Below are positions 28,265 to 36,218 of a stretch of 64,000 nucleotides of DNA, in pieces. Position numbers and translations under genes: made by a program. How positions within the stretch are numbered: position 1 is the first letter of the stretch; every line of letters begins with the position of its first letter. Location of the stretch: NCBI GenBank assembly GCA_018195615.1, contig JAGTPG010000002.1, positions 4,333,501 through 4,397,500 on the forward strand. Direction: 5' to 3'. Source of the DNA: Streptomyces tuirus (lineage in GTDB: Bacteria > Actinomycetota > Actinomycetes > Streptomycetales > Streptomycetaceae). The notes below the pieces were generated by a model. That model did not search any database. It had not been told where the DNA came from and was given only the letters and a program-made list of their open reading frames with translations.

Positions 28265-29341
28265 ATGTGGACAACAGGTGCGGAACAGGTGGAGCAGGCC
28301 GTCGGCGAGTGCGTCGGCCTGTTGGGGGCGGTCGCCGAGCGGGAGTGGGAAGGCGTGCGGGCCGGGCGGCTGGAGTGGAGCTGTCGGGCAACGGCCGTGC
28401 ACATCGCCGAGGATCTCATCGCGTACGCGGGGCAGCTGGCGGGGCGGGAGCAAGAGGGGTACACGCCGTTCGAGATAGCGCTGGAGGAGGGGACGGACAA
28501 CGCGGGTGCGGTGCAGGTGATCCGCACGACGGGGGCGTTGTTCGCCGCCGTGATCCGGACGACGCCGCGCGAGGTGCGGGCCTTCCACCCGTACCCGTTC
28601 CGCAGCGCGAACCGTGAGGGCTTCGCCGCGATGGGCGTGGCCGAGGTACTGCTGCACACCCACGACATCGCCCAGGGGCTGGGTGTGGCGTACGCACCGG
28701 ACCCGGAGCTGTGCGACTTCGTCCTCACCCGGATCTTCCCGCATGTGCAGCCCAGCCCGACCCCGTGGCTGACCCTGCTGTGGGCCACCGGCCGCGGTGA
28801 CCTGCCGGGCCGCGACCCGGTCACCCAGTGGCGGTGGAGCAACAACCTGGTGATCCCCACCGACCGGCTCACCCTCGAGGGCGTCACCCCGGCGGCGGCG
28901 AACGACCTGGCCACGGTCGGCGACGGCGGCTTCGAGTGGGTCGAGGGCGGCCCGATGGAGGGCACCCGGGTCGGCGCCGGCCTGGTGTTCAAGCAGTACG
29001 AGGACGGCGTCCACCGCCCGGAGTGGGGCACGTACGTACTGGTCCGCCGCGAGGACGGGCGCGCGCTCGGCGCCATGGGGTTCCACTCCGTCCCCGACGA
29101 GGCGGGGCGGGTCGAGATCGGCTACGACCTCGTCGAAGCGGCCCGTGGCCACGGCTACGCCACCGAGGCGCTGCGCGCGCTGTCGGCGTGGGCACTGAGC
29201 CGGGAAGGGGTGAAGACCGTGGTCGCGAACGTCGAGCGCGACAACACGCCCTCGCACAACGTCCTCGTCCGGGCCGGATTCGAGGCCGTCGCGGAGGACG
29301 TCGAGCAGATCACCTACGAACTGCGCGAACCCGGCGCCTGA
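28265..29341 (+). CDS. Fusion of MDMPI/DinB-type domain with GNAT acetyltransferase
   Basis: 358 residues. The N-terminal half (to about 190) is a DinB/MDMPI-like helical bundle (LEWSCRATAVHIAEDLIAYA, MGVAEVLLHTHDIAQGLG). The C-terminal half (about 200-355) is a GNAT domain: DRLTLEGVTPAAAN, LGAMGFHSVPD, VEIGYDLVEAARGHGYATEAL with the acetyl-CoA loop (RGHGYA), and NVLVRAGFEAVAE. The start ATG 28265 is 10 bases past the HD-type gene, so they probably share a transcript. The end overlaps the convergent DUF4031 gene by 28 bases. Confidence 0.82.
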   Translation: MWTTGAEQVEQAVGECVGLLGAVAEREWEGVRAGRLEWSCRATAVHIAEDLIAYAGQLAGREQEGYTPFEIALEEGTDNAGAVQVIRTTGALFAAVIRTTPREVRAFHPYPFRSANREGFAAMGVAEVLLHTHDIAQGLGVAYAPDPELCDFVLTRIFPHVQPSPTPWLTLLWATGRGDLPGRDPVTQWRWSNNLVIPTDRLTLEGVTPAAANDLATVGDGGFEWVEGGPMEGTRVGAGLVFKQYEDGVHRPEWGTYVLVRREDGRALGAMGFHSVPDEAGRVEIGYDLVEAARGHGYATEALRALSAWALSREGVKTVVANVERDNTPSHNVLVRAGFEAVAEDVEQITYELREPGA

Positions 29342-29601
29342 GCCCGCCCCTTCGGCCGCCGCAACCCCGCCCCGTGCAGCAGCCGCACCACCTCGCGGCT
29401 GCTGACCTCCACGGCCCCGGCGGCCACGACGTCCGCGTACCGCTGGGCGGGGATGTCGTAGTGGTCGCGTTCGAAGGCCCGCCGGGGCACGCCGAGGCGT
29501 TCGGCGAAGGTGTGCAGTTCCTCGTAGGAGACGTCGCTGATCAGGTGGGACCACAGGCGGCCGTGGCCGGGCCAGGTCGGCGGGTCGATGTAGATCGTCA
29601 C
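29314..29601 (-). CDS. DUF4031 protein
   Basis: 95 residues; the DUF4031 signature is unmistakable: MTIYIDPPTWPGHGRLWSHL, then SYEELHTFAERLGVP, FERDHYDIPAQRYADVVAAG. Function unknown; members are short and often lie near small-molecule or tRNA-related genes. ATG 29601 has GAGG upstream. The gene follows the 127-residue protein gene by seven bases on the same strand. Confidence 0.85.
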   Translation of the reverse strand: MTIYIDPPTWPGHGRLWSHLISDVSYEELHTFAERLGVPRRAFERDHYDIPAQRYADVVAAGAVEVSSREVVRLLHGAGLRRPKGRAQAPGSRSS

Positions 29602-29608
29602 GAGGACC

Positions 29609-29992
29609 TCACGAGGACGCCGCCCCGCCGATGGCCTCGCCCAGCGACCCCACCGCCGCCACCTTCACGCCCGCCTCGCTGCACACCCAGTGCGGGTCGG
29701 GCCCCAACTCCGGCTGCACGTCGAGGGCGTGCGGGTCGCCGGTGCCGCACACCGGGCACAGCGGCCAGCGGCCGTAGCGCTCCAGCAGGGCGTCCTGCAC
29801 GTCCTGCGCGACCAGACCGGCCACGTACGGGGCGCCCTCCGGCCACTGCTCGACCCACCATTGCCGCTGCGTGACGGACTCCTCGACCAGGGACACGACG
29901 TCCGCCTCGGCGACGCGTCCCGCGACGAGGTCGGCCAGCACGAGGGCGCGCGCGGCGTGCAGCGCCTGCTCCAGGGGGCTGATGGGGTCCAT
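29609..29992 (-). CDS. Conserved actinobacterial protein with CxxC motif
   Basis: 127-residue soluble protein: helical N-terminus (LEQALHAARALVLADLVAGR, VVSLVEESVTQRQWWVEQWP), then LCPVCGTGDPHALDVQPEL and HWVCSEAGVKVAAVGSLGE, whose cysteines may bind zinc. No named family is recognised. Two-gene unit with the DUF4031 gene; divergent from the RpiR regulator gene with 52 bases between starts. Confidence 0.65.
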   Translation of the reverse strand: MDPISPLEQALHAARALVLADLVAGRVAEADVVSLVEESVTQRQWWVEQWPEGAPYVAGLVAQDVQDALLERYGRWPLCPVCGTGDPHALDVQPELGPDPHWVCSEAGVKVAAVGSLGEAIGGAASS

Positions 29993-30030
29993 GCCCCCAT
30001 TGTGCGCACTCTTGACCGCGACGCCGAGCC

Positions 30031-30074
30031 GAAAATATCTTTCAATGGTGACCTATGAAGTGAAGGAAACTTTC
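30031..30074 (+). promoter_or_regulatory. Possible RpiR operator: two GAAA...TTTC inverted motifs
   Basis: GAAAATATCTTTC (30031-30043) directly precedes the start of the RpiR regulator, and GGAAACTTTC (30065-30074) lies just inside the gene. Both are short inverted repeats of GAAA and TTTC in an otherwise GC-rich setting, the kind of site used by MurR/RpiR regulators for autoregulation. This is inference from position and symmetry. Confidence 0.4.
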
Positions 30075-30983
30075 GCAGGCGGTCCGGGAGCCATGGTCGG
30101 CACGCTCGGCACCCCGCCCGCCCCCGCCGCCCTCGCGGCCAAGGTCCGTACGCTGGGCCCGTCGATGACGCGTTCCATGCAGCGCGTCGCCGAGGCCGTG
30201 GCGGGCGACCCGGCCGGCTGCGCGGCCCTCACGGTCACCGGCCTCGCCGAACTCACCGGCACCAGCGAGGCGACCGTCGTACGCACCGCCCGGCTGCTGG
30301 GCTATCCGGGTTACCGGGACCTGCGCCTCGCCCTCGCCGGCCTCGCCGCGCAGCAGCAGTCCGGCCGCGCCCCGGCCATCACGACGGACATCGCGGTGGA
30401 CGACCCGATCGCCGACGTGGTCGCCAAACTCGCCTACGACGAGCAGCAGACCCTCGCCGACACCGCCGCCGGCCTCGACACCGTCCAACTGGGCGCGGCC
30501 GTCACCGCGCTGACCGGCGCCCGCCGCACCGACGTGTACGGCGTCGGGGCGTCCGGCCTGGTCGCCCAGGACCTCACGCAGAAGCTCCTGCGCATAGGGC
30601 TGATCGCGCACGCCCACAGCGACCCGCACCTCGCCGTCACCAACGCCGTGCAACTGCGCGCGGGCGACGTCGCGATCGCCATCACGCACTCCGGTTCCAC
30701 CGGCGACGTCATCGAGCCGCTGCGGGTCGCCTTCGAGCGCGGCGCGACGACGGTCGCGATCACCGGCCGCCCCGACGGCCCGGTCACCCAGTACGCCGAC
30801 CACGTCCTCACCACGTCCACCGCACGGGAGAGCGAGCTGCGCCCCGCGGCCATGTCGTCCCGGACCGGACAGCTCCTCGTGGTGGACTGCCTCTTCGTGG
30901 GGGTGGCGCAACGGACGTACGAGACGGCCGCGCCGGCGCTCTCGGCGTCGTACGAGGCGTTGGCCCACCGGCACCGTTCCTGA
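30045..30983 (+). CDS. MurR/RpiR-family transcriptional regulator
   Basis: 312-residue regulator with N-terminal HTH_6 domain (MTRSMQRVAEAVAGDP, LAELTGTSEATVVRTARLLG, residues about 45-90) and C-terminal SIS sugar-phosphate isomerase-like domain (DVYGVGASGLVAQDL, VAIAITHSGSTGDVIEPL, about 140-260). This pairing in the family senses phosphosugars; murQ is 49 bases downstream, so MurNAc-6-phosphate is the likely effector. ATG 30045 was taken; GTG 30048 directly after it is equally possible. Confidence 0.85.
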   Translation: MVTYEVKETFAGGPGAMVGTLGTPPAPAALAAKVRTLGPSMTRSMQRVAEAVAGDPAGCAALTVTGLAELTGTSEATVVRTARLLGYPGYRDLRLALAGLAAQQQSGRAPAITTDIAVDDPIADVVAKLAYDEQQTLADTAAGLDTVQLGAAVTALTGARRTDVYGVGASGLVAQDLTQKLLRIGLIAHAHSDPHLAVTNAVQLRAGDVAIAITHSGSTGDVIEPLRVAFERGATTVAITGRPDGPVTQYADHVLTTSTARESELRPAAMSSRTGQLLVVDCLFVGVAQRTYETAAPALSASYEALAHRHRS

Positions 30984-31032
30984 GGTCGCCGCCGCCACGC
31001 CCAGCACCGGAAAGACACGGAAAGAGCCGTCC

Positions 31033-31965
31033 ATGACCTCCACCTCCAACCCCCGTGACCTGAGAGCCGAGTTGGAGTCCCTGACCACCGAGGCGTTCCG
31101 GCCGGACCTCGCCGACATCGACCGGCTGCCCACCCTCGACATCGCGCGGCTGATGAACGGCGAGGACGCCACCGTGGCCGGAGCGGTCGCGGCACGGCTG
31201 CCGGAGATCGCCGCCGCGATCGACGCCGTGGCGGAGCGGATGGCCCGGGGCGGCCGTCTGGTCTACGCGGGCGCCGGCACGGCGGGCCGGCTGGGCGTGC
31301 TGGACGCCTCCGAGTGCCCGCCCACCTTCAACACCGACCCGTCCCGGGTGGTCGGCCTGATCGCGGGCGGCCCGCAGGCCATGGTCACCTCGGTCGAGGG
31401 CGCGGAGGACTCCCGGGAACTGGCCCAGGCCGACCTGGAGCCCCTCGGCCTGACCCCCGACGACACGGTGGTCGGCATCTCCGCGTCCGGCCGCACGCCG
31501 TACGCCATCGGCGCGGTCGAGTACGCCCGCAGCCGCGGCTCCCTCACCCTCGGCCTCGCCTGCAACGCCGCCAGCCCGCTCGCTGCCGCCGCCGAACACG
31601 GCATCGAGATCGTCGTCGGCCCCGAACTGCTCACCGGCTCCACCCGCCTGAAGGCCGGCACGGCACAGAAGCTCGTCCTCAACATGCTGTCGACGATCAC
31701 GATGATCCGCCTGGGCAAGACCTACGGGAACCTGATGGTCGACGTCCGCGCCTCCAACGCCAAACTCCGCGCCCGCTCCCACCGCATCGTCGCCCTGGCC
31801 ACCGGCGCGGCCGACGAGGAGATCGAACGCGCCCTGGCCGCCACCGACGGCGAGGTCAAGAACGCGATCCTGACCCTCCTGGCCGACGTGGACGGCCCGA
31901 CGGCGGCGCGCCTGCTGGCGCAATCCGGAGGGCACCTGCGGGCGGCCCTCGACTCGCGCGTCTGA
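31033..31965 (+). CDS. murQ: N-acetylmuramic acid 6-phosphate etherase (MurQ)
   Basis: Cleaves the lactyl ether of MurNAc-6-phosphate to GlcNAc-6-phosphate and lactate in cell-wall recycling. The 310-residue protein has the SIS fold with YAGAGTAGRLGVLDASECPPTF, VVGISASGRTPYAIGAVEYA, STRLKAGTAQKLVLNM and a C-terminal UBA-like helix bundle (AADEEIERALAATDGEVKNA). The product feeds NagA, encoded at 49.7 kb. Probably cotranscribed with the RpiR regulator gene. Confidence 0.95.
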   Translation: MTSTSNPRDLRAELESLTTEAFRPDLADIDRLPTLDIARLMNGEDATVAGAVAARLPEIAAAIDAVAERMARGGRLVYAGAGTAGRLGVLDASECPPTFNTDPSRVVGLIAGGPQAMVTSVEGAEDSRELAQADLEPLGLTPDDTVVGISASGRTPYAIGAVEYARSRGSLTLGLACNAASPLAAAAEHGIEIVVGPELLTGSTRLKAGTAQKLVLNMLSTITMIRLGKTYGNLMVDVRASNAKLRARSHRIVALATGAADEEIERALAATDGEVKNAILTLLADVDGPTAARLLAQSGGHLRAALDSRV

Positions 31966-32001
31966 GGGGCGGTTGTCAGACCCCGGTGCTTTCATGGGGG
32001 C

Positions 32002-32465
32002 ATGACCAGCAGAGGTGTCGTCGTGGAGCGGCGGATCGCCGCAGGGCAGGGTGCCGTGTGGGAGGCCCTGACGGACCTCGGGGACATGGAGCGCACGCTC
32101 AGCGCGGTCACCCGGGTCGAGGCCCTCACCGAGGGCGGTTTCGGGGTCGGCACGCGCTGGCGGGAGACCCGGCGGATGTTCGGCAAGGAGGCCACCGAGG
32201 AGATGTGGGTGACCGCCTGCGAGGCGCCCGAACGCTATGTCGTGGAGGCCGAGTCCCAGGGCACCCGTTATGTCTCGGAGTGGCTGCTGCGGGCGGACGG
32301 TCCGTCGGCGACCACGGTGCGGATGACGTTCAGCGCGGAGGTGCCGGGCGGCGCCCGGGGTTCCTCGCCAAACTCATGGGCGGTGTGGCGGCGCGGGCCG
32401 TGCGGAAGACCATCGCGAAGGATCTCGACGACATCGCCTCGGCGCTGGAGAGGCGCAACGGCTGA
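32002..32465 (+). pseudogene. SRPBCC (START-like) protein, frameshifted
   Basis: 154 residues when restored. The lipid-binding fold of polyketide cyclase/SRPBCC type is suggested by VVERRIAAGQGAVWEALTDL, VGTRWRETRRMFGKEATEEM, and YVSEWLLRADGPSATTVRM. The C-run 32354-32356 lacks one base; adding it gives PGGAPGFLAKLMGGVAARAV and a conserved amphipathic C-terminal helix ending ERRNG. Ligand unknown. Confidence 0.8.
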
Positions 32466-32468
32466 GTC

Positions 32469-32714
32469 TCACCTCGGCCTCGCCTCCCGGTTGACCTGCC
32501 TCACCCGCGCCCGCAGCGCCTCCCGCACGGGCAGCGAGCGCAACACGTCGGTCAGATGCTCGGCCGTCCGTACGTTGCAGCGACCCAGGTCGACCAGGGC
32601 GAACGGTTCGTCGCTCGCGGCCGTGACCGGGTCCACGCGGAGCGACGGCAGCACGACACCGACTCTCTTGAGCGCGTCCCGCAGCGACTCCACGATCTCT
32701 TCGGTCGAACGCAC
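32469..32714 (-). CDS. Small conserved Streptomyces protein
   Basis: 81 residues from GTG 32714, chosen because a strong GGAGGTAGGAGAA lies directly upstream; an in-frame GTG at 32750 would add 12 residues. The product reads VRSTEEIVESLRDALKRVG, then PSLRVDPVTAASDEP, LVDLGRCNVRTAEHL and an Arg-rich end. A short alpha/beta protein, unknown role; similar proteins lie near Scr1/DUF397 modules in Streptomyces. Divergent from the Scr1-type gene. Confidence 0.65.
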   Translation of the reverse strand: MRSTEEIVESLRDALKRVGVVLPSLRVDPVTAASDEPFALVDLGRCNVRTAEHLTDVLRSLPVREALRARVRQVNREARPR

Positions 32715-32827
32715 TTCTCCTACCTCCACGCTGAGTTCGTGATTCACCACACAGCGTGTCCGAGCCGCCTCTAACCTGGCCAGATACGGCGGTCCAACAA
32801 CCCGATGTGCACGACAGGGAGTTGCCC

Positions 32828-33667
32828 ATGCCCGGATCCAGGGACCTCGACCCGTCCTCCTCCCCTCGGGCCCTCCTGGGCGCGGAACTCCGCCACGCCC
32901 GCGAGAAGGCCGGCCTGAGCCAGGAGGAACTGGGACAGCGGCTGTTCGTGAGCGGGTCGTTCATCGGACAGCTGGAGGCGGGGACGCGGCGGATGCAGCG
33001 GGAGTATGCGCGGTTGCTGGACGAGGTGCTGGGGACGGGGGATTTCTTTCAGCGGCACTGCGGGGCGGCGGCGAAGTCCAAGTACCGCGAGCACTTTGCG
33101 GAAGCTGCGGACGCGGAGACGCAGGCAACGGCGATCAGGGAGTACGCCTCGATGCTGATCCCCGGTTTGCTCCAGACGCCCGCCTACGCACGAGCTGTCA
33201 GCCGCGCCTACCAGCCCGCAGCAGCAGAAGCGGCCATCGAGGAGCTGGTGACAGGCCGGATGGAGCGAGCGAGGATCCTCGGCGATCCAACAAGGCCACT
33301 GTTGTGGACAGTGATTGACGAGGCCGCACTGCGTCGTGTGACCGGCGGCCCCGACGTGATGGCAGGGGCACTACGCCACCTCAACGGCCTGATCCGCCAG
33401 AACCGGGTCATCGTCCAGGTGCTGCCGTTCGACGCAGGAGCCCACCCGGGGATGCAGGGTTGCGTCAGGCTGATGGACTTCGACGACGCCCCTCCGTTGG
33501 TCTATCTCGAAGGAGTCGACACCGGACGGCTGGAGGACGACCCCGCCACCGTCGCGCGCTACAGGCTGTACTTCGAACTCCTCACGGCTTCGGCACTCTC
33601 ACCTGAGAAGTCTCTGGCCCTCCTCGATGCAATGGCGCAGGATTACGACCATGAGGAACATGCCTGA
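32828..33667 (+). CDS. Scr1-family XRE regulator (HTH + DUF5753)
   Basis: 279 residues. An XRE-type helix-turn-helix (LGAELRHAREKAGLSQEELG, SGSFIGQLEAGTR, about residues 17-55) is followed by the large DUF5753/Scr1 domain (IREYASMLIPGLLQTPAYAR, RMERARILGDPTRPLLWTV, IVQVLPFDAGAHPGMQG). Streptomyces encode dozens of these, WhiJ being the best known; each is usually paired with a DUF397 partner, as here, where the partner gene overlaps the stop. The pair is toxin-antitoxin-like or developmental; target genes unknown. Confidence 0.9.
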   Translation: MPGSRDLDPSSSPRALLGAELRHAREKAGLSQEELGQRLFVSGSFIGQLEAGTRRMQREYARLLDEVLGTGDFFQRHCGAAAKSKYREHFAEAADAETQATAIREYASMLIPGLLQTPAYARAVSRAYQPAAAEAAIEELVTGRMERARILGDPTRPLLWTVIDEAALRRVTGGPDVMAGALRHLNGLIRQNRVIVQVLPFDAGAHPGMQGCVRLMDFDDAPPLVYLEGVDTGRLEDDPATVARYRLYFELLTASALSPEKSLALLDAMAQDYDHEEHA

Positions 33668-33842
33668 GTGGTACAAGTCCAGCTACAGCGGCGGCACCGG
33701 CGACAACTGCCTGGAAGTCACCCAGGCATTCCCTGATGTCATCCCCGTCCGCGACTCCAAGACCCCTCACGGCCCGAAGCTCGTGTTCCGGGCCACCGCC
33801 TGGGCCGCGTTCGTCGCGAACCTCAAGGACGAGACGGCCTGA
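33651..33842 (+). CDS. DUF397 protein, partner of the Scr1-type regulator
   Basis: 63 residues with the DUF397 signature WYKSSYSGGTGDNCLEV, VIPVRDSKTPHGPKLVF and AWAAFVANLKDETA. Starts at ATG 33651, overlapping the upstream stop (ATG AGG AAC within GAG GAA CAT GCC TGA), so translation is coupled. Two more ATGs are nearby. DUF397 proteins bind or modulate their Scr1-type regulator in characterised cases. Confidence 0.9.
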   Translation: MRNMPEWYKSSYSGGTGDNCLEVTQAFPDVIPVRDSKTPHGPKLVFRATAWAAFVANLKDETA

Positions 33843-33881
33843 GCTTCGGGATCCGAGCTTCGAGCCCTCTTTTCAAGGAAT

Positions 33882-33912
33882 GGGTGGAGGGCCTCAACCC
33901 GCCCTCCCACCC
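33882..33912 (+). terminator. Terminator-like hairpin after the DUF397 gene
   Basis: GGGTGGAGGGC (33882-33892) pairs with GCCCTCC-C-ACCC (33901-33912) with one bulged C and an eight-base loop. It lies 40 bases past the DUF397 stop, preceded by a short T stretch. It would end the Scr1-DUF397 transcript. Confidence 0.5.
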
Positions 33913-33982
33913 CGCGCGTTGACTTGACGCGTTCGGCTTGCCACGGACAGTGACAGGCCTCTAACGTTCGTGCACAAGCAAC

Positions 33983-34016
33983 AGCCCCGCCCGGTGCGCC
34001 AACACCTGCGGGGGCT
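33983..34016 (+). promoter_or_regulatory. Leader hairpin before the Zn-ribbon HTH gene
   Basis: AGCCCCGCCCGGTG pairs with CACCTGCGGGGGCT as a two-part stem (outer part 33983-33990 with 34008-34016, inner GGTG with CACC, loop CGCCAA). It ends 30 bases before ATG 34046. Hairpins of this style recur in my memory before this HTH gene family in Streptomyces, suggesting an attenuator or leader RNA; no function is proven. Confidence 0.4.
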
Positions 34017-34045
34017 TACCAACGAGATCGAGAGACGTCGATCCC

Positions 34046-34897
34046 ATGGATGACTCCAACTTTAGTGCTGCCCTCCCGTTCGCGCACCCCATGGCGAGCC
34101 CGGGCTACGGCAAGCGCTCCGCACCCGGCCAACTCCCCCGCACCAACCAAGACTTCGCACAGCTCCCACCCCGCGAAGCCGCCATCGCCGCCTACCTCGA
34201 CCGCCTCCCCGACGGCGCCGACATCTCCGTAAAGACGCTGGCCAAGCAGCTTCCGTACGGACAGTGCGCCCTCGGCACGGCCCTCAACCACCTCCAGCAG
34301 GCAGGCCATCTGCGCCGGGGCCGGGAGTGCGTGACGGCGGACGACGGCAGCTCCCGCTGGATCACCCGATCGTGGTGGTCCCGCACCGCCCGGGACGACA
34401 ACTGGTGGACGGCCTTCACCCGCGGCGACGTACCGCAGCAGGCAGCGCGCCCTACCCGATCCCGCGCCCACATCCTCCTGGCCGCCCTTGGCCGCACGGC
34501 CCCCGTCCTGTCCCTCTCCCAGGCCGACTGCGCGACGCTCGCCCCGCTGGTGACGGACTGGTTCGAGCGGGGTGCCTCCGAGGACGACGTACTGCGTGCG
34601 CTCACGGCCGGTCTGCCGACGCCCGTCCACCACCCCGCCGCCCTGGTCCGCAAACGGCTGACCAGCAAACTCCCGCCCCCACCCGACCCCCGTCCGCCCA
34701 TGCGCGTACTGGAGTGCGCGAACTGCGGTGCGCCGGGGCGCCCGGAGTCACTGCCAGGCGGTCGTTGCAGCGCCTGCCGGGGCGAACGCAACCCCGCGCA
34801 ACCTCCTGCACCCCTGCCCGCCCCCACGGTCCACGCCCGCGCGGCCCAGATCCGGGCCGCGATCTCCCAACGACGTCAAGAGAAGGCATACCCATGA
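34046..34897 (+). CDS. Winged-helix DNA-binding protein with C-terminal zinc ribbon
   Basis: 283 residues. A central winged-helix (LPPREAAIAAYLDRLPDGAD, ISVKTLAKQLPYGQCALG, ALNHLQQAGHLRRGRE, about residues 38-92) is followed by a helical middle part and a C-terminal ribbon CANCGAPG ... RCSACRG (about 225-248) then a basic tail. The architecture is a recurring one in Streptomyces with no assigned role. The start of the Uma2 gene lies 59 bases past its stop. Confidence 0.75.
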   Translation: MDDSNFSAALPFAHPMASPGYGKRSAPGQLPRTNQDFAQLPPREAAIAAYLDRLPDGADISVKTLAKQLPYGQCALGTALNHLQQAGHLRRGRECVTADDGSSRWITRSWWSRTARDDNWWTAFTRGDVPQQAARPTRSRAHILLAALGRTAPVLSLSQADCATLAPLVTDWFERGASEDDVLRALTAGLPTPVHHPAALVRKRLTSKLPPPPDPRPPMRVLECANCGAPGRPESLPGGRCSACRGERNPAQPPAPLPAPTVHARAAQIRAAISQRRQEKAYP

Positions 34898-34956
34898 CGG
34901 CTCCTACGGTGCGACGTCACTCCCCCAGGGCACGATGGAAGGGAGGAGGCACCACC

Positions 34957-35628
34957 ATGACGCCTGGTACCGCTGACCGCCCTCTGATGCCCATCGAGGA
35001 CTTTGAGCATCTTGCCGACGCGGCCCCGGAACACGTGCGGCTCGAATACGTCGACGGACGGGTCCACACGAAGGACCCGCTCAGCGTCGAGGACTTCGAG
35101 GAACTGGAACGCCGCGCCCCGGAGACCGTCCGACTTGAGTACATCAACGGAAAACTAGAGGTCAAGGCGATGCCGGACGGCAACCACAGCGAGATCCACA
35201 TGTGGCTGCTCGAGCAGTGCCTGCAGCATCGCCCCGACCTGCGCCTCCATCACGAACGAGGCCTCCGGACCGAGGCCTACCGCAAGGGCCGTGCCCGGGC
35301 CGACGGGGCTCTCGTACGACGGGGGCACTTCAAAGGGCACGGGGAGTGGTCCGCCGCCAACGGCGTCCTCATGGTCGTCGAGATCACGTCCCACGACCGT
35401 GACACCAACCAGCGAGACCGCATCGACAAGCCCGTCGGGTATGCGGCAGTCGAGATCCCCGTCTACCTGCTCATCGACCGCGACCACAACTCGGTCGTCG
35501 TGTACAGCGAGCCCGAGGGTGGCCGGTACCAGCGAAAGAACGCCCACTCATGGGGCACCCCGGTCCATCTGCCCGAGCCCCTCGGCTTCACGCTCGACAC
35601 CGAAGAACTCAAGGACTACGCCGACTGA
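34957..35628 (+). CDS. Uma2-family putative endonuclease (DUF820) with duplicated N-terminus
   Basis: 223 residues from ATG 34957, which has GGGAGGAGG just upstream; an earlier in-frame ATG (34894) lacks one. The Uma2 core follows the PD-(D/E)xK pattern: DGNHSEIHMWLLEQCL, RARADGALVRRGHF with the catalytic-type Asp, and VLMVVEITSHDRDTNQRDR with the ExT/ExS pair and the downstream Lys (IDKPVGYA). The first 73 residues are two adjacent copies of a 31-residue motif that normally occurs once. Biological role of Uma2 proteins is unsettled; they are abundant in actinobacteria. Confidence 0.88.
   Translation: MTPGTADRPLMPIEDFEHLADAAPEHVRLEYVDGRVHTKDPLSVEDFEELERRAPETVRLEYINGKLEVKAMPDGNHSEIHMWLLEQCLQHRPDLRLHHERGLRTEAYRKGRARADGALVRRGHFKGHGEWSAANGVLMVVEITSHDRDTNQRDRIDKPVGYAAVEIPVYLLIDRDHNSVVVYSEPEGGRYQRKNAHSWGTPVHLPEPLGFTLDTEELKDYAD
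34990..35175. repeat. Two in-frame 93-base units in the Uma2 gene
   Basis: Units 34990-35082 and 35083-35175 encode PIEDFEHLADAAPEHVRLEY... and SVEDFEELERRAPETVRLEY... with about half of the 31 residues identical (EDFE, APE, VRLEY, G, K). Divergence shows the duplication is old and both copies are retained. The motif is the N-terminal strand-helix of the Uma2 fold. Confidence 0.85.
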
Positions 35629-35633
35629 CCACA

Positions 35634-36214
35634 ATGGCAACCATGAACCACGCCCAGCTCACCGCCCTAGGCCGCGCCCTCCGTCTCCTCGGCGAGCACG
35701 GGAAGCCCTCACCGCCGACACCCCGGACGCCAAGCTGCACGAGGTCAAGGGGGACCTGAAGCGGGCCCTGGAGCTGCTGGAGGAGAGCGTCACCGCCGCC
35801 AAGCCCACCACCCGCTGCGCCGAGCATCCGAACGGCCCCGTCGACAAGGGCGCACCGGACCTCTGTCTGCTGTGCGAGACGCGGCGCCGGGCCGCCCGCC
35901 GGGACGAGTACAACGGCCCCGCCCCGCTCCAGCCGCAGGCCACCGAACCCGTCCAGTCCCGTTACGGCGTGCGCGGCGACCGCCCCCAGCCCCAGCAGCG
36001 CTGGCTGCCGGAGCTGTGGAACGGCCAGGCCTGGCAGCTGTGCGGCACTCCGCGCCGGGACCGTCGTGAGGCGGAACTCTTCATCGCGGCCCAGCGCCGC
36101 GCACCCCGGGCCGCCATGGCGTACCGGCTGGTGCACGAGTTCACCGACTACGAGGTGCTGCGGGTGTGGGGGACGCCGGTGCGGGTCGACATCGAGCCGA
36201 TGGGCGGCCTGTAA
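35634..36214 (+). pseudogene. Hypothetical cysteine-containing protein, frameshifted
   Basis: Begins MATMNHAQLTALGRALRLLG at ATG 35634 (a second ATG is 35643). Near 35705 one G is missing (GGGAAGCCC); restoring it continues as GKALTADTPDAKLHEVKGDL then KRALELLEESVTAAK, a helical region, followed by a Cys-rich part (CAEHPNGPVDKGAPDLCLLC) and a C-terminal domain with RWLPELWNGQAWQLCGTPRR and HEFTDYEVLRVWG. 193 residues restored. The family is unknown to me; the gene starts six bases after the Uma2 stop and may be cotranscribed. Confidence 0.65.
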
Positions 36215-36218
36215 CCCG

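Noticed and set aside
32469..32750. The longer version of the small protein starting at GTG 32750
   Set aside because: No ribosome site precedes it, while the internal GTG 32714 has GGAGGTAGGAGAA.
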